Assembly: GCF_014851805.1 (NCBI RefSeq)
Contig: NZ_JACVAK010000001.1
Location: forward strand, 868,001-932,000
Source of the DNA: Pseudoxanthomonas sp. PXM02
GTDB lineage: Bacteria > Pseudomonadota > Gammaproteobacteria > Xanthomonadales > Xanthomonadaceae
Direction: 5' to 3'
DNA length: 64,000 nucleotides
Within the stretch, counting starts at the first letter, position 1. Each line of letters opens with the position of its first letter. The notes under the pieces are model-generated. The model was given only the letters and a program-made list of their open reading frames with translations, had not been told where the DNA came from and searched no databases. Shown piece after piece: positions 25,742-34,500 of this stretch. The position numbers and the translations under genes are program-made.

Positions 25742-27655
25742 TCACTCGCGCGGCGGCCCCTTGCGATGCGGCTTCGCCCCCGGCTTGCCCACACCGAACG
25801 GCCGGTCGCCACGCGGCTTGCCCTTGCCCGCCCCCGGCCCGCCGAAGCGGCGCGGCGGCGCGGCGCCTGCCCCGCCCTCCTCGCCCAGCTTGTGGATGCG
25901 GAGTTGCTGGCCGGATACCCAGACCTTCTTCAGGTGCATCAGCACCTCGCGCGGCATGCCCTCCGGCAGGTCGAGCGTGGTGTGGTCGTGCTGGATGTCG
26001 ATGCGGCCGATGTAACGGCTCTCCAGCCCCGCCTCGTTGGCGATCGCGCCGACGATGTTGGCCGGCTTCACGCCATGCGCATGACCCACTTCGATGCGGA
26101 ACGTCTCCATGCCGACCTCCGGCTTGTCGCCGCGCGGCGGCTTGTCCGCGCGCGGGCGGTCGGTGTCGGGGCGCTCGATGCGCGAACGCTCGGGCTTGTC
26201 GAAGCTGCGTGCCGGGCGCTCGCCCTGCGCATCGTCGCGGCGCGGACGGTCGTCGCGCTCACGGCGCGGCGCGTTGCCGTAGGTCTCGCTGCGCACCGGA
26301 CGCTGTTCGCGCGGCGTGCGTTCCTGCGAGAGCAGCAGCGGCGTGTCGCCCTGCACCAGTTGCGCCAGCGCGGCGGCGATGTCCACCGCCGGCACGTTCT
26401 GCTCGCGCTCGTAGCGCTCTATCAGCGCGCGGAACTCGCCGGCCTTGCCCGACGCCAGCGTGTCGGTGATGCGGGCGAGGAATCTCTCCACGCGGCGGTC
26501 GTTCACCGCTTCCACGCTGGGCAGCTGCATTTCTTCGATGGGCTGGCGCGTGGCGCGCTCGATCGCGCGCAGCATGCCCTTCTCGCGCGGGGTGACGAAC
26601 AGGATCGCGTCGCCCGCACGACCGGCACGGCCGGTACGGCCGATGCGGTGCACGTAGCTCTCGGTGTCGTACGGGATGTCGTAGTTCAGCACGTGGCTGA
26701 TGCGCTCCACGTCGAGGCCGCGCGCGGCCACGTCGGTGGCGACCAGGATGTCGAGCTTGCCGTCCTTGAGCTGCTGGATGGTCTTCTCGCGCGCCGCCTG
26801 CTGCATGTCGCCGTTGATCGCCGCCGCGGCCAGGCCACGCGCCTGCAGCTTGTCGGCCAGTTCTTCGGTCGCCGCCTTGGTGCGGGCGAAGATGATCATG
26901 CCGTCGAACGGTTCGACTTCCAGGATGCGGGTCAGCGCATCCAGCTTGTGCATGCCGCTGACCCACCAGTAGCGCTGGCGGATGTTCGCCGAGGTGGTGG
27001 TCTTCGAGGCGATGTTCACCTCGACCGGGTCCTTCAGGTACGTCTGCGCGATGCGGCGGATGGCCGGCGGCATCGTGGCGGAGAACAGCGCGACCTGGCG
27101 CGTTTCCGGGGTCTTCTTTAGCACCGTCTCGACGTCGTCGATGAAGCCCATGCGCAGCATTTCGTCGGCTTCGTCCAGCACCAGCGTGGTCAGGCCGGAC
27201 AGGTCCAGCGAACCGCGTTCAAGATGGTCGATGACGCGGCCCGGCGTACCGACCACGACATGCACGCCGCGCTTCAGCGCCTGCAGCTGCGGGTAGTAGC
27301 TCTGGCCACCGTAGATCGGCAGCACGTGGAAGCCCGGAATCTTGGCGGCGTACTTCTGGAACGCCTCGGCGACCTGGATGGCCAGCTCGCGCGTGGGCGC
27401 CAGCACCAGCGCCTGCGGGCTGCCGGCATTCAGATTGATGTTGGCCAGCACCGGCAGCGCGAACGCGGCGGTCTTGCCGGTGCCGGTCTGCGCGGTGCCC
27501 AGCACGTCGCGCTTGGCCAGCATGGCGGGGATGGTGGCGGCCTGGATCGGCGACGGGCTCTCGTAACCCACCTCGGTGACCGCCGCCATGACGGGCGCGG
27601 GCAGGCCGAGATCGGCGAACAGGAGGGGGGCTGGCGAGGGGGATTCGGTAGACAT
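25742..27655 (-). CDS. deaD: DEAD-box ATP-dependent RNA helicase, DeaD/CsdA type
   Basis: A 637-residue helicase. Q motif FADLGLPAPVMAAVTEVGYESPSPIQAATIP, motif I AQTGTGKT, PTRELAIQ, VLDEADEML, FSAT, TDVAARGLD and HRIGRTGRAG are all present, giving two RecA-like domains in residues 1-380. An arginine- and aspartate-rich linker (about 445-525) precedes a DbpA-type RNA-binding domain (EVGMETFRIEVGHAHGVKPANIVGAIANEAGLESRYIG) and a basic Gly/Arg-rich tail (GKGKPRGDRPFG). It acts in ribosome assembly and mRNA decay under cold or stress conditions, as known for DeaD. The start at 27655 (MSTESPSPAPLLFADL) is the usual N-terminus. It is divergent from the sigma factor gene. Confidence 0.94.
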   Translation of the reverse strand: MSTESPSPAPLLFADLGLPAPVMAAVTEVGYESPSPIQAATIPAMLAKRDVLGTAQTGTGKTAAFALPVLANINLNAGSPQALVLAPTRELAIQVAEAFQKYAAKIPGFHVLPIYGGQSYYPQLQALKRGVHVVVGTPGRVIDHLERGSLDLSGLTTLVLDEADEMLRMGFIDDVETVLKKTPETRQVALFSATMPPAIRRIAQTYLKDPVEVNIASKTTTSANIRQRYWWVSGMHKLDALTRILEVEPFDGMIIFARTKAATEELADKLQARGLAAAAINGDMQQAAREKTIQQLKDGKLDILVATDVAARGLDVERISHVLNYDIPYDTESYVHRIGRTGRAGRAGDAILFVTPREKGMLRAIERATRQPIEEMQLPSVEAVNDRRVERFLARITDTLASGKAGEFRALIERYEREQNVPAVDIAAALAQLVQGDTPLLLSQERTPREQRPVRSETYGNAPRRERDDRPRRDDAQGERPARSFDKPERSRIERPDTDRPRADKPPRGDKPEVGMETFRIEVGHAHGVKPANIVGAIANEAGLESRYIGRIDIQHDHTTLDLPEGMPREVLMHLKKVWVSGQQLRIHKLGEEGGAGAAPPRRFGGPGAGKGKPRGDRPFGVGKPGAKPHRKGPPRE

Positions 27656-27817
27656 GCGGGCACTCCGGTGGCGTCGCGGAGCCGCACGCCGAGCCGCATA
27701 TTGTGCGCCTTCGGGGCGCTCCTGTCGCGTTGCAGCACGATTCGGGGCCGGCAGGCGTGATTTTTCCCGCGCCCCGGCGAATCACCTTCCAGACCGCACA
27801 ATCCACCGGATGCCGGG

Positions 27818-28339
27818 ATGGAAACGATCACGATCATGAACCCCCTGACGGACACGGACGCCTTGCAGGACTTCCCGGCCCTGCTGCAGCAGCACCGCGG
27901 CATCCTGGCCAAGGTGGCCGGTACCTATGCCTGGCACCCGGACGACCGCGACGACCTGATGCAGGAGATCGCCGCCCAGCTGTGGCGCGCGTGGCCCGGC
28001 TACGACACGGGCCGCCCGTTCTCCACCTGGATGTACCGCATCGCCCTGAACGTAGCGATTTCTTATGTGCGCGGCCGCACCCGCGGCGTTCAGCCGGAGT
28101 CGTGGCACGAGGACCATCACGACCTCGCCGATCCGAATCCGCACGACCACGAAAGCCACCAGCAGGTGGACCAGCTGTACCGCTTCATCCAGACGCAGCC
28201 GCCGCTGGACCGCGCGCTGCTGCTGCTCTACCTGGAAGACCGCAGCTACCGCGAGATGGCCGACGTGCTCGGCCTGAGCGAAACCAACGTCGCCACCAAG
28301 ATCAGCCGGCTGAAGCAGCGGCTGCGCCAGGAACTCTGA
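27818..28339 (+). CDS. ECF-type sigma-70 family RNA polymerase sigma factor
   Basis: A 173-residue sigma factor with region 2 (ILAKVAGTYAWHPDDRDDLMQEIAAQLWRAWPGYDTGRPFSTWMYRIALNVAISYVR) and region 4 (LPFI-type helices with SYREMADVLGLSETNVATKISRLKQRL). Regions 1 and 3 are lacking, so it is of the ECF class. A His/Asp-rich linker (ESWHEDHHDLADPNPHDHESHQQ) joins the two regions. The start may be 27818 or the ATG at 27836. The partner gene begins 31 bases downstream and does not resemble a known anti-sigma factor; there is no zinc-finger motif. Target promoters cannot be identified from this window. Confidence 0.87.
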   Translation: METITIMNPLTDTDALQDFPALLQQHRGILAKVAGTYAWHPDDRDDLMQEIAAQLWRAWPGYDTGRPFSTWMYRIALNVAISYVRGRTRGVQPESWHEDHHDLADPNPHDHESHQQVDQLYRFIQTQPPLDRALLLLYLEDRSYREMADVLGLSETNVATKISRLKQRLRQEL

Positions 28340-28370
28340 CCCGATGACTTCTCCTTACGGAACGACAGCC

Positions 28371-29042
28371 ATGGAACCCGATGACCTGAAACTCGCCTGG
28401 CAGACGCTGTCGCGTCGCTTGGAACGGCAGGAAGCGCTGCAGACCCACGTGCTGCTGGAGCAGCGCAAGCAGAAGGCGCTGTCCAGCCTGCGCCCGTTGT
28501 TCTGGGGCCAGGTGGTGCAGACGCTGTTCGGCATCCCCTTCATCCTGCTGGCGGCGCTGCTGTGGATCCAGGGCGGCCAGTCCGCCGACGGCCTGCCGTG
28601 GACGACCATCGTGGCCGGCATCGTGGTGCAGCTGTACGGCATCGCGACCCTCGCGATGGCCGGCCAGACGCTGCTGCGCATCCGCGAGATCGACTACGCG
28701 CAGCCCATCGTCGAGATCCAGAAACGGCTGTCGACCCTGCGCCGCACCTACATCGTCAACGGCATGCTGGCCGGGTTGCCGTGGTGGTTCCTGTGGGTGC
28801 CGCTGCTGATGGTGCTGGCCGGGCTGGGCGGCGGTGACCTGTACGCCCGTGCGCCGAGCGTGGTCTGGATCGGGCTGGGGGTTGGCGCCGTCGGGCTGGC
28901 GGCGACGGCGTGGTTCCATCGCTGGTCGCGCGACCCTGCCCGCCCCCGCCTGGCCAAGGCGATGGAAGACAGCGTGAGTGGCGGCAGCCTGCGGCGCGCG
29001 CAGGCGCAGATCGACGAGGTCGCGCGGTTCGAGGCCGACTGA
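28371..29042 (+). CDS. Membrane protein coupled to the ECF sigma factor
   Basis: A 223-residue protein: N-terminal soluble part (MEPDDLKLAWQTLSRRLERQEALQ) with heptad character, then about four membrane helices (QTLFGIPFILLAALLWIQ, TIVAGIVVQLYGIATLAMAGQ, GMLAGLPWWFLWVPLLMVLAGLGG, VVWIGLGVGAVGLAATAWFH) and a charged tail. An N-terminal cytoplasmic helix followed by membrane segments could serve as an anti-sigma surface, but no anti-sigma motif is recognised. The start is taken at 28371; 28344 is possible in the same frame. Tight linkage to the sigma gene (31 bases) argues for a functional partnership. I do not recognise the family beyond that. Confidence 0.7.
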   Translation: MEPDDLKLAWQTLSRRLERQEALQTHVLLEQRKQKALSSLRPLFWGQVVQTLFGIPFILLAALLWIQGGQSADGLPWTTIVAGIVVQLYGIATLAMAGQTLLRIREIDYAQPIVEIQKRLSTLRRTYIVNGMLAGLPWWFLWVPLLMVLAGLGGGDLYARAPSVVWIGLGVGAVGLAATAWFHRWSRDPARPRLAKAMEDSVSGGSLRRAQAQIDEVARFEAD

Positions 29043-29066
29043 ACGACCCTCGCGTAGACTGCGCGC

Positions 29067-29291
29067 ATGCAACGCATCGACTTCGACCTGGACCCCGGCC
29101 ACGAGTACGTGGAACTCAACCAGCTCTTGAAACTGGTCGGCATCGCTGACAGCGGCGGCCAGGGCAAGGCCATCGTCGCCAGCGGCGCGGTGACGGTGGA
29201 CGGGGTGCAGGAGCTGCGCAAGACCGCGAAGATCCGCGCCGGCCAGACGGTGCGGATCGAGGACGTCGAAATCCTGATCAGCGACGCGTAG
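29067..29291 (+). CDS. S4-domain RNA-binding protein, YbcJ-like
   Basis: A 74-residue protein made almost entirely of one S4 RNA-binding domain (VELNQLLKLVGIADSGGQGKAIVASGAVTVDGVQELRKTAKIRAGQTVRIEDVEILI). This matches the small E. coli YbcJ family, which is suggested to bind rRNA or tRNA. It is cytoplasmic and lacks an enzymatic domain. It follows the membrane protein gene by 24 bases on the same strand, so it could share that transcript, but the functions seem unrelated. A GC-rich 150-base stretch with no gene follows. Confidence 0.85.
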   Translation: MQRIDFDLDPGHEYVELNQLLKLVGIADSGGQGKAIVASGAVTVDGVQELRKTAKIRAGQTVRIEDVEILISDA

Positions 29292-29444
29292 AAGACGTCG
29301 CTTCTTCTCGCCGCCCGCCGCGCCCCTCGATTCACACCAGCGCGCACGAGAGCGAGCGAAAGCCTCTCTCCTCACACATCGAGTCTCGTTGAAGGCACGC
29401 CCCGGCTCTGCGGAGGCGGACAACGCCGCTCCCGGCGCGCGGAC

Positions 29445-30575
29445 TCAATCGGCCGTGCCCGCCGTTTCGGGCAACACGACCGGCGCATCGTCGCTGTCGG
29501 CCATGCGGTCGAACTCCGACAGCGGGCTGTCGGCCGGGCACTTGTCGTCCGGGAACCCGAACTGCGTGCGCAGCTCCAGGCCACAGGCCTGCATGTCGTC
29601 CAGTCCTGCGCCCGCCTTCTTGCAGGTGCTGTCGAAGCTGCGCATGAAGGCATCACGGCGCATCACGAAGTCGTCGCCGCAGCGGCGCATCAGCTGCAGG
29701 CGGTCCAGGTCGTCCTGCGCGGCGTTGGTGCCATCCAGGCCGTATTCCTGCAGTTCTTCCTTGCTGAGCAGGCGCAGGCGGCGGTTGGGCACGGTCATCA
29801 TCAGGTCGGCCACCGCGACGGCCACGCCGTTGCGCGACAGGTAATCCTTGACCCGGTCGTAGACGCCACGCAGTTCCTCGTTGAGCTCGGCGCGCGTGGT
29901 GGCGGTGGAACTCATGCGGATGATGCGGTGCACGCCGACCTTGCCGGAGATCATGCGGTTGTCGCCGGCGCCCAGCACGAACACGCAGGCGCTGTGGCAC
30001 ACCGAACCCTCACGCACCCAGATGGTCCAGCCGCCGGCGCCGATGACGTCGCCGGCCTTGATCGCGTCCTCGACCTGGCCGCCGGCGGAGTCGAGGTCGA
30101 GGATGCGCTTGTGGATGCCCATGCGGCCGGCGATGTCCGCCACGCGCGAGACGAGGTCGGTGAAGTCGGCGGCGATCTTGCCCTGGTAGCGCAGGCGCAG
30201 CACGCCCCCCTTCTGGCACGGCGACAGCGCATCGACCACGCTGAAGAACGCAAGCGACTCCAGCGGGGCGCCATCGCCCTCGTCGGTGTTGTACTCGGCC
30301 TGGCAACTGACGTGGGCGACGCCCGACGTCACTTTCGCCGTCGGCCATTCGGTGGGCATCGCCTCGGCGGGCTTGCGCGCCTCGGTCGCCACGGGACCAG
30401 TGGAGACCGCACCGTCACCGCGTTCGGCCTGCTGGGCGGGGGTGTCCTTCGGCGGCTCGGCCGGCGCCTGCGCCAGTGCGTCGGGGGCCACGTCCTGCGA
30501 ATCCATGCGGCACGCCGCCAGCAGCAGCGTGGCCAGCAGCAGGAGGGGCATCAGCGGGGAGATACGCAACAGCAT
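29445..30575 (-). CDS. ClpP/crotonase-fold lipoprotein, putative serine protease
   Basis: A 376-residue lipoprotein (signal LLRISPLMPLLLLATLLLAAC, modified Cys about position 22). After a disordered Ala/Pro linker, a ClpP-like domain shows LDLDSAGGQVEDAIKAGDVI and EGSVCHSACVFVLGAGDNRMISGKVGVHR. The Ser in CHSAC and the His in VGVHR sit where the Ser-His pair of ClpP-type enzymes would be, at about Ser195 and His216. The C-terminal region (about 250-370) has several Cys (RRCGDDF, STCKKAG, MQACGLELR, DKCPAD) and may be disulfide-bonded in the periplasm. This resembles the uncharacterised COG3904 family. Start at 30575 was chosen for the signal peptide. Its 5' leader carries a 22-base palindrome. 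Confidence 0.72.
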   Translation of the reverse strand: MLLRISPLMPLLLLATLLLAACRMDSQDVAPDALAQAPAEPPKDTPAQQAERGDGAVSTGPVATEARKPAEAMPTEWPTAKVTSGVAHVSCQAEYNTDEGDGAPLESLAFFSVVDALSPCQKGGVLRLRYQGKIAADFTDLVSRVADIAGRMGIHKRILDLDSAGGQVEDAIKAGDVIGAGGWTIWVREGSVCHSACVFVLGAGDNRMISGKVGVHRIIRMSSTATTRAELNEELRGVYDRVKDYLSRNGVAVAVADLMMTVPNRRLRLLSKEELQEYGLDGTNAAQDDLDRLQLMRRCGDDFVMRRDAFMRSFDSTCKKAGAGLDDMQACGLELRTQFGFPDDKCPADSPLSEFDRMADSDDAPVVLPETAGTAD

Positions 30576-30592
30576 CCGGTCGGTCGCACTAC

Positions 30593-30614
30593 GCCCGCGT
30601 GCATGCACGCGGGC
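30593..30614. repeat. Perfect 22-base palindrome in the lipoprotein leader
   Basis: The two 11-base halves are GCCCGCGTGCA and its exact complement TGCACGCGGGC, with no spacer. It ends 18 bases before the lipoprotein start codon, so it would lie in the 5' leader (or in the operator) and fold as a GC-rich hairpin. A TTGACA-like element stands further upstream on the minus strand. Confidence 0.5.
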
Positions 30615-30691
30615 CTGAATGGGGGTGTCCCTAGTCTAGTGTCAATCGGCCGTTCCAGCCCTGCCCTGCGATGAACCCGCGGCCCGCAGGC

Positions 30692-31081
30692 TCACAGCAG
30701 CGCCCACAGGACCTGCAGCAGCCCCCACAACGAAACCGCCCACACCACCGTGCGCAGGTAGGGCACGCCGACGGCGTACAGCGGTACGTAGACCAGTCGC
30801 GCCCAGAAATAGCACTGCGCACCCAGCGCGGTGTCGGCGTTGCCGCGTTCCAGCACGACGACCGCCAGCACCGCGGCGGCGAAGAATGGGAAGGTCTCGA
30901 GGAAGTTGCGCAGCGCGCGATCGACGCGCGCCGCGGCACCTGTCAACGGAGGCAGCACGGCATCGCGCGCACCGACGTTCCACTTCAGTCCACGCTGGTG
31001 GGTGGTGAGCGCCGCGCCCAGCAGCACATGCGCCAGGCCCAGGGCGACGGACCAGGCCAGCATCTTCAGTTCGATCGGCAT
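30692..31081 (-). CDS. MAPEG family membrane protein
   Basis: A 129-residue protein with four predicted membrane helices and the MAPEG family wording: MLAWSVALGLAHVLLGAALTTHQRGLKWNVGARD, RALRNFLETFPFFAAAVLAVV, and GAQCYFWARLVYVPLYAVGVPYLRTVVWAVSLWGL. The RxxxNFxE and (A)RxxYxPxY elements are characteristic. Eukaryotic members handle eicosanoid and glutathione metabolism; most bacterial ones are uncharacterised. Length is normal. It is followed by no cotranscribed gene, and its upstream region (31082-31510) separates it from the divergent GGDEF/EAL gene. Confidence 0.88.
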   Translation of the reverse strand: MPIELKMLAWSVALGLAHVLLGAALTTHQRGLKWNVGARDAVLPPLTGAAARVDRALRNFLETFPFFAAAVLAVVVLERGNADTALGAQCYFWARLVYVPLYAVGVPYLRTVVWAVSLWGLLQVLWALL

Positions 31082-31510
31082 GACGCACCCTCGTCAGAAC
31101 GATGCCGCCACTCTAGCGCAGCCTTGCGCCTGCCCGGTGCGTTGGCGCCCGGCGCCATGGGTCCACGCTGCCACGCGGATATCGCGCGCGCTTCACGCGG
31201 CCCGTGGACGTCACGGACATTACCTACCGTGATCCTGCATGGCATGCGTGTTCAGTTGCACGCGCCCGGCTACCTGCATTACACCCGCCGCATCGACGGA
31301 AAATTGACGCGCATCACGCGCACGCGTAGCGCATGCTTCGCCCATTGAAGGTGGGGACGAGTTCCTGCACTACACGCATTTCGTCCTGTCCGGCGCGTTT
31401 ATCGCCAGCGCACATCGTCGCGCTCCCTGAACGGAATTCGCCGCGCTTGCGGCCTGTCGGTGATTTGGGTATCACAGTGCCACGGAGCGTCGGCTCCGCA
31501 GGGGAATGCA
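31082..31510. other. Intergenic region between MAPEG and GGDEF/EAL genes
   Basis: About 430 bases with no convincing gene. It is less GC-rich than its surroundings around 31250-31400. A degenerate FNR-like motif TTGACGCGCATCAC lies at 31304-31317. A hairpin CGGAGC-GTCG-GCTCCG lies at about 31484-31499, just before the GGDEF/EAL start. I looked for a c-di-GMP (GEMM) riboswitch and did not find its conserved segments. Confidence 0.5.
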
Positions 31511-34500
31511 TTGGCAATACACCAGGACCTTTGGCGGCCCGTCCAGTGGGCGCAGCGCTTTGCAGCGGCGTTCGCGTGGCTGTTGGCCGCCGTGTTCACC
31601 CTGGTGGATGCCGGCAGCGGCCACTTCCTCGATGACGGCGTGCCGGTGGTCGGCGTGCTGGTGGCCATCGCGACCTGGCGCAGTACCGAGCGCCCGGTCC
31701 GCCTGGCCGTGGCGGGGCTGCTGAGCGCGCTGCTCCTGCTGCATCTGTGGCAGTTCCATACGCTGGGCACCTGCCTGGTCCTCGCGGCGGCGACAGCCAT
31801 CGCCTGGGCGCGCGTCTGGCGCGGGTTCTGGCCGGAATTCGTCATGCGCGTCTTCGCCGCAGCAGCGCTGCTGCTCGCCGTGCAACCGGTACTGGGTGCC
31901 TTGCAGGCCGGCGGCGCCGGCGCCGAGATCGGCTGGTCGCTGTCGCTGTCGGCGCTGGCGATGTTCCTGCTGGTATACACGCCGTCGCTTCGCGATGGTC
32001 GCATGCTGGATACGAGCACCGAACTGGTCGCCTTCGTGCTCGCGTTCGCGCTGATCGCGCTGGTCGGATGGCATGTCCCCGGCAGCCTGGTCGGCAGGAT
32101 GGGCGTCGACTTTCCGCCCATGCGGCCGATCTCGACGCTGAGCGTCGCGCTGGTCGCGCTGGCCTTGCTGCTGCGCCAGCGCGAGCAGGAGCGTGCGGCC
32201 TGGATCGTCCTGGCCCTGGTCACCGTGCCGTTGCTGTTCACGCTGTTGCAGACGCTGGGCGGCGTGACCACCCCGGTCAACGCCCTGCTGCACCGGTGGG
32301 GGTGGCTGCCACGCCCCACGACGCCGCTGATCGGCGGCTACACCGACTACGGCGTGCTGACCGCATGGGTGGCGGTGGCCATGCTGCCGCAGGCGCTGCA
32401 GCGGTGGGAGAGCGTGCGGTGGGGCATCACTCGCGGCCTCGGAATCGCCATGGCCTCGGTCGCCGGCATGGCGACGCTCGGGCTGCTGATCCAGCTGCCC
32501 TATCACCGCGAAGGCCTGTCGATCTACCAAATCTCGCTGACCGCGTCGGCACAACTGGTGGCACTGGGCCTGTCGCTGGCGGTCGCCGGCGAGAACTCGC
32601 TGCGCGAGCGCATGTTCGGCGTGCTGCCGATGGCGGCGGCGCTGATGCTGGGCGGATTGTACTGGGGAGCCGCGTCCGGCGATCGCGATGCGATGGCGCG
32701 CAACGTGATGAAGACGCAGACCGCCAGCACGGCGCCGACCTTCGTGCGCGGCATCGAACTGCGCCGCGCCGCGTTGCGCCAGCTGTCCGCGTCGCTGACC
32801 GCCGCCACGCCCGAAGCCGCCGAGAACCTGTTCGACAACTACGTCGAGGACATGGTCGGCGCCTTCGCGGGATTCCGCGTGGTACGCAGCGTCGGTGAAG
32901 GCCACGAGTTCCGCTGGGTGTCACCCGGCTTCGACGCACCGGTCGCGCCTTCGCCGCCCTTACCGGTGGCGGATGCGGGCCTGCTGCAACCGGTGCCGGG
33001 TGGCTGGTGGCTCACGGTCGACACGGCCGGACGGCGCACGCAAGGCTTCATCGCACTGGACGACTTCGTGCGCACGCTGAGCAAGGCGGTCTTGTCGGAC
33101 CGCCCGGTGCGCGCCACCGCCGAGGGCATGCCGCCGGTGGAACAGGGCGAACCGCAGGGCGCTCCGCTGTCGATCGAACGCGTCGCGCTGCCCGGTCATG
33201 ACGTGCAACTGGAACTGTGGGCGCCGCCCGCGCTGACCTCGTTCACGCTGCCACGGGCACTGGTGGTCGGCGGCCTCAGCAGCGGCCTGTTGATCGCCTT
33301 CGTGCTGTTCCTGCTCGACATCTCGCGGCGGCGTTCGTCGGAAGCCGCGGAAACCGCGCGCTCGCTGCTGCTGGAAACCGAGCGCCGCCTGGATGCGCAA
33401 CGCCGGCTCAATGATGCCGCCGCGATGGACAGTGCGACCGGACTGCCACGCTTCTCGGCGCAGTCCAACCTGATCACCGAGAAGATCGCGGCTCCGTCGA
33501 CCGCCGGTCATGGCCTGGCGATCGTCGACCTGGACGGCTTCGGCATGGTCAACGATTCGTTCGGACACGACGGCGGTGACGAAGTGCTGCGGCGCATGGG
33601 CCAGCGCATCCTCGCCGCCTGCGACGGCAAGGGCAGCGTGTACCGGTACGGCGGCGAGGGCTTCCTCGCCCACTTCACCGACATCGACATCGACCAGCTC
33701 ACGCGGCTGGCCGAAGACATCCGCCGCGCGGCGGGCCAGCCGATCGCGCTGTATTCCACGCATCCGTCGTTCACCGTGACCGCTAGCATCGGCCTGGCGC
33801 ATTCGCCCGAACATGGCGCAGATCTGCAGACGTTGCTGCGCAGCGCCGACGACGCGCGCCACCTGGCCAAGCGTGCCGGCCGCAACCAGGTCCGCCTGCC
33901 GTCGGCGAGTACACAGCAGGAAGCCAACGATCGCCTGAGCCGCGTCACCGCGCTGCGCGAGGCGGTCGTGCGCGGCCAGCTGCGGCTCGCCTACCAGCCG
34001 GTGGTGGCCGGCGACACGTCGCAGCTCACCGGCTTCGAGGCGCTGGCGCGCTGGCGGCACCCGGTCTGGGGCGAGGTGCCGCCGTCGGTCTTCATCCCGC
34101 TGGCCGAGAGCGCGGGACTGATGGAAGACATCGGCCACTTCGTGCTGGAACAGGCCTGCCAGCAACTGGCGCGCTGGCGCGGCATGGGGCTGCGCACGCT
34201 GGGTATGGCGGTGAACCTGTCGCCCAGCCAGTTGGGACAACCCACGCTCGCGCCCTGGATCGCCGAATGCCTGCAACGGCACGAGCTGCCGGCCGACGCG
34301 CTGACGCTGGAACTCACCGAAAGCGTACTGGTGGAAGACATGGGCGCCGCGCAGCAAATGCTGCAGACCCTGCACGCACTCGGCGTGCGACTGGCGCTGG
34401 ACGACTTCGGCACCGGCTATTCCAGCATGTCGTACCTGCAGCGGTTGCCGCTGGACATCATCAAGATCGACCGCAGCTTCGTCGACGGCATCGCCGCCGA

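Noticed and set aside
21155-26469. Very long plus-strand open frames opposite the c-di-GMP genes (about 916 and 855 residues)
   Set aside because: Composition is Q/R/H/A-rich and lacks any domain; the minus strand holds proteins with full catalytic motifs.
31304-31317. FNR-like TTGACGCGCATCAC
   Set aside because: Two positions of the consensus half-sites are wrong, and the site lies about 200 bases from the start codon; kept only as a note.
31082-31510. Possible c-di-GMP (GEMM) riboswitch ahead of the GGDEF/EAL gene
   Set aside because: The conserved GEMM segments (CACGCACAGGGCAAACC, GACGCAAAGCC and the tetraloop receptor stem) could not be found on the plus strand.
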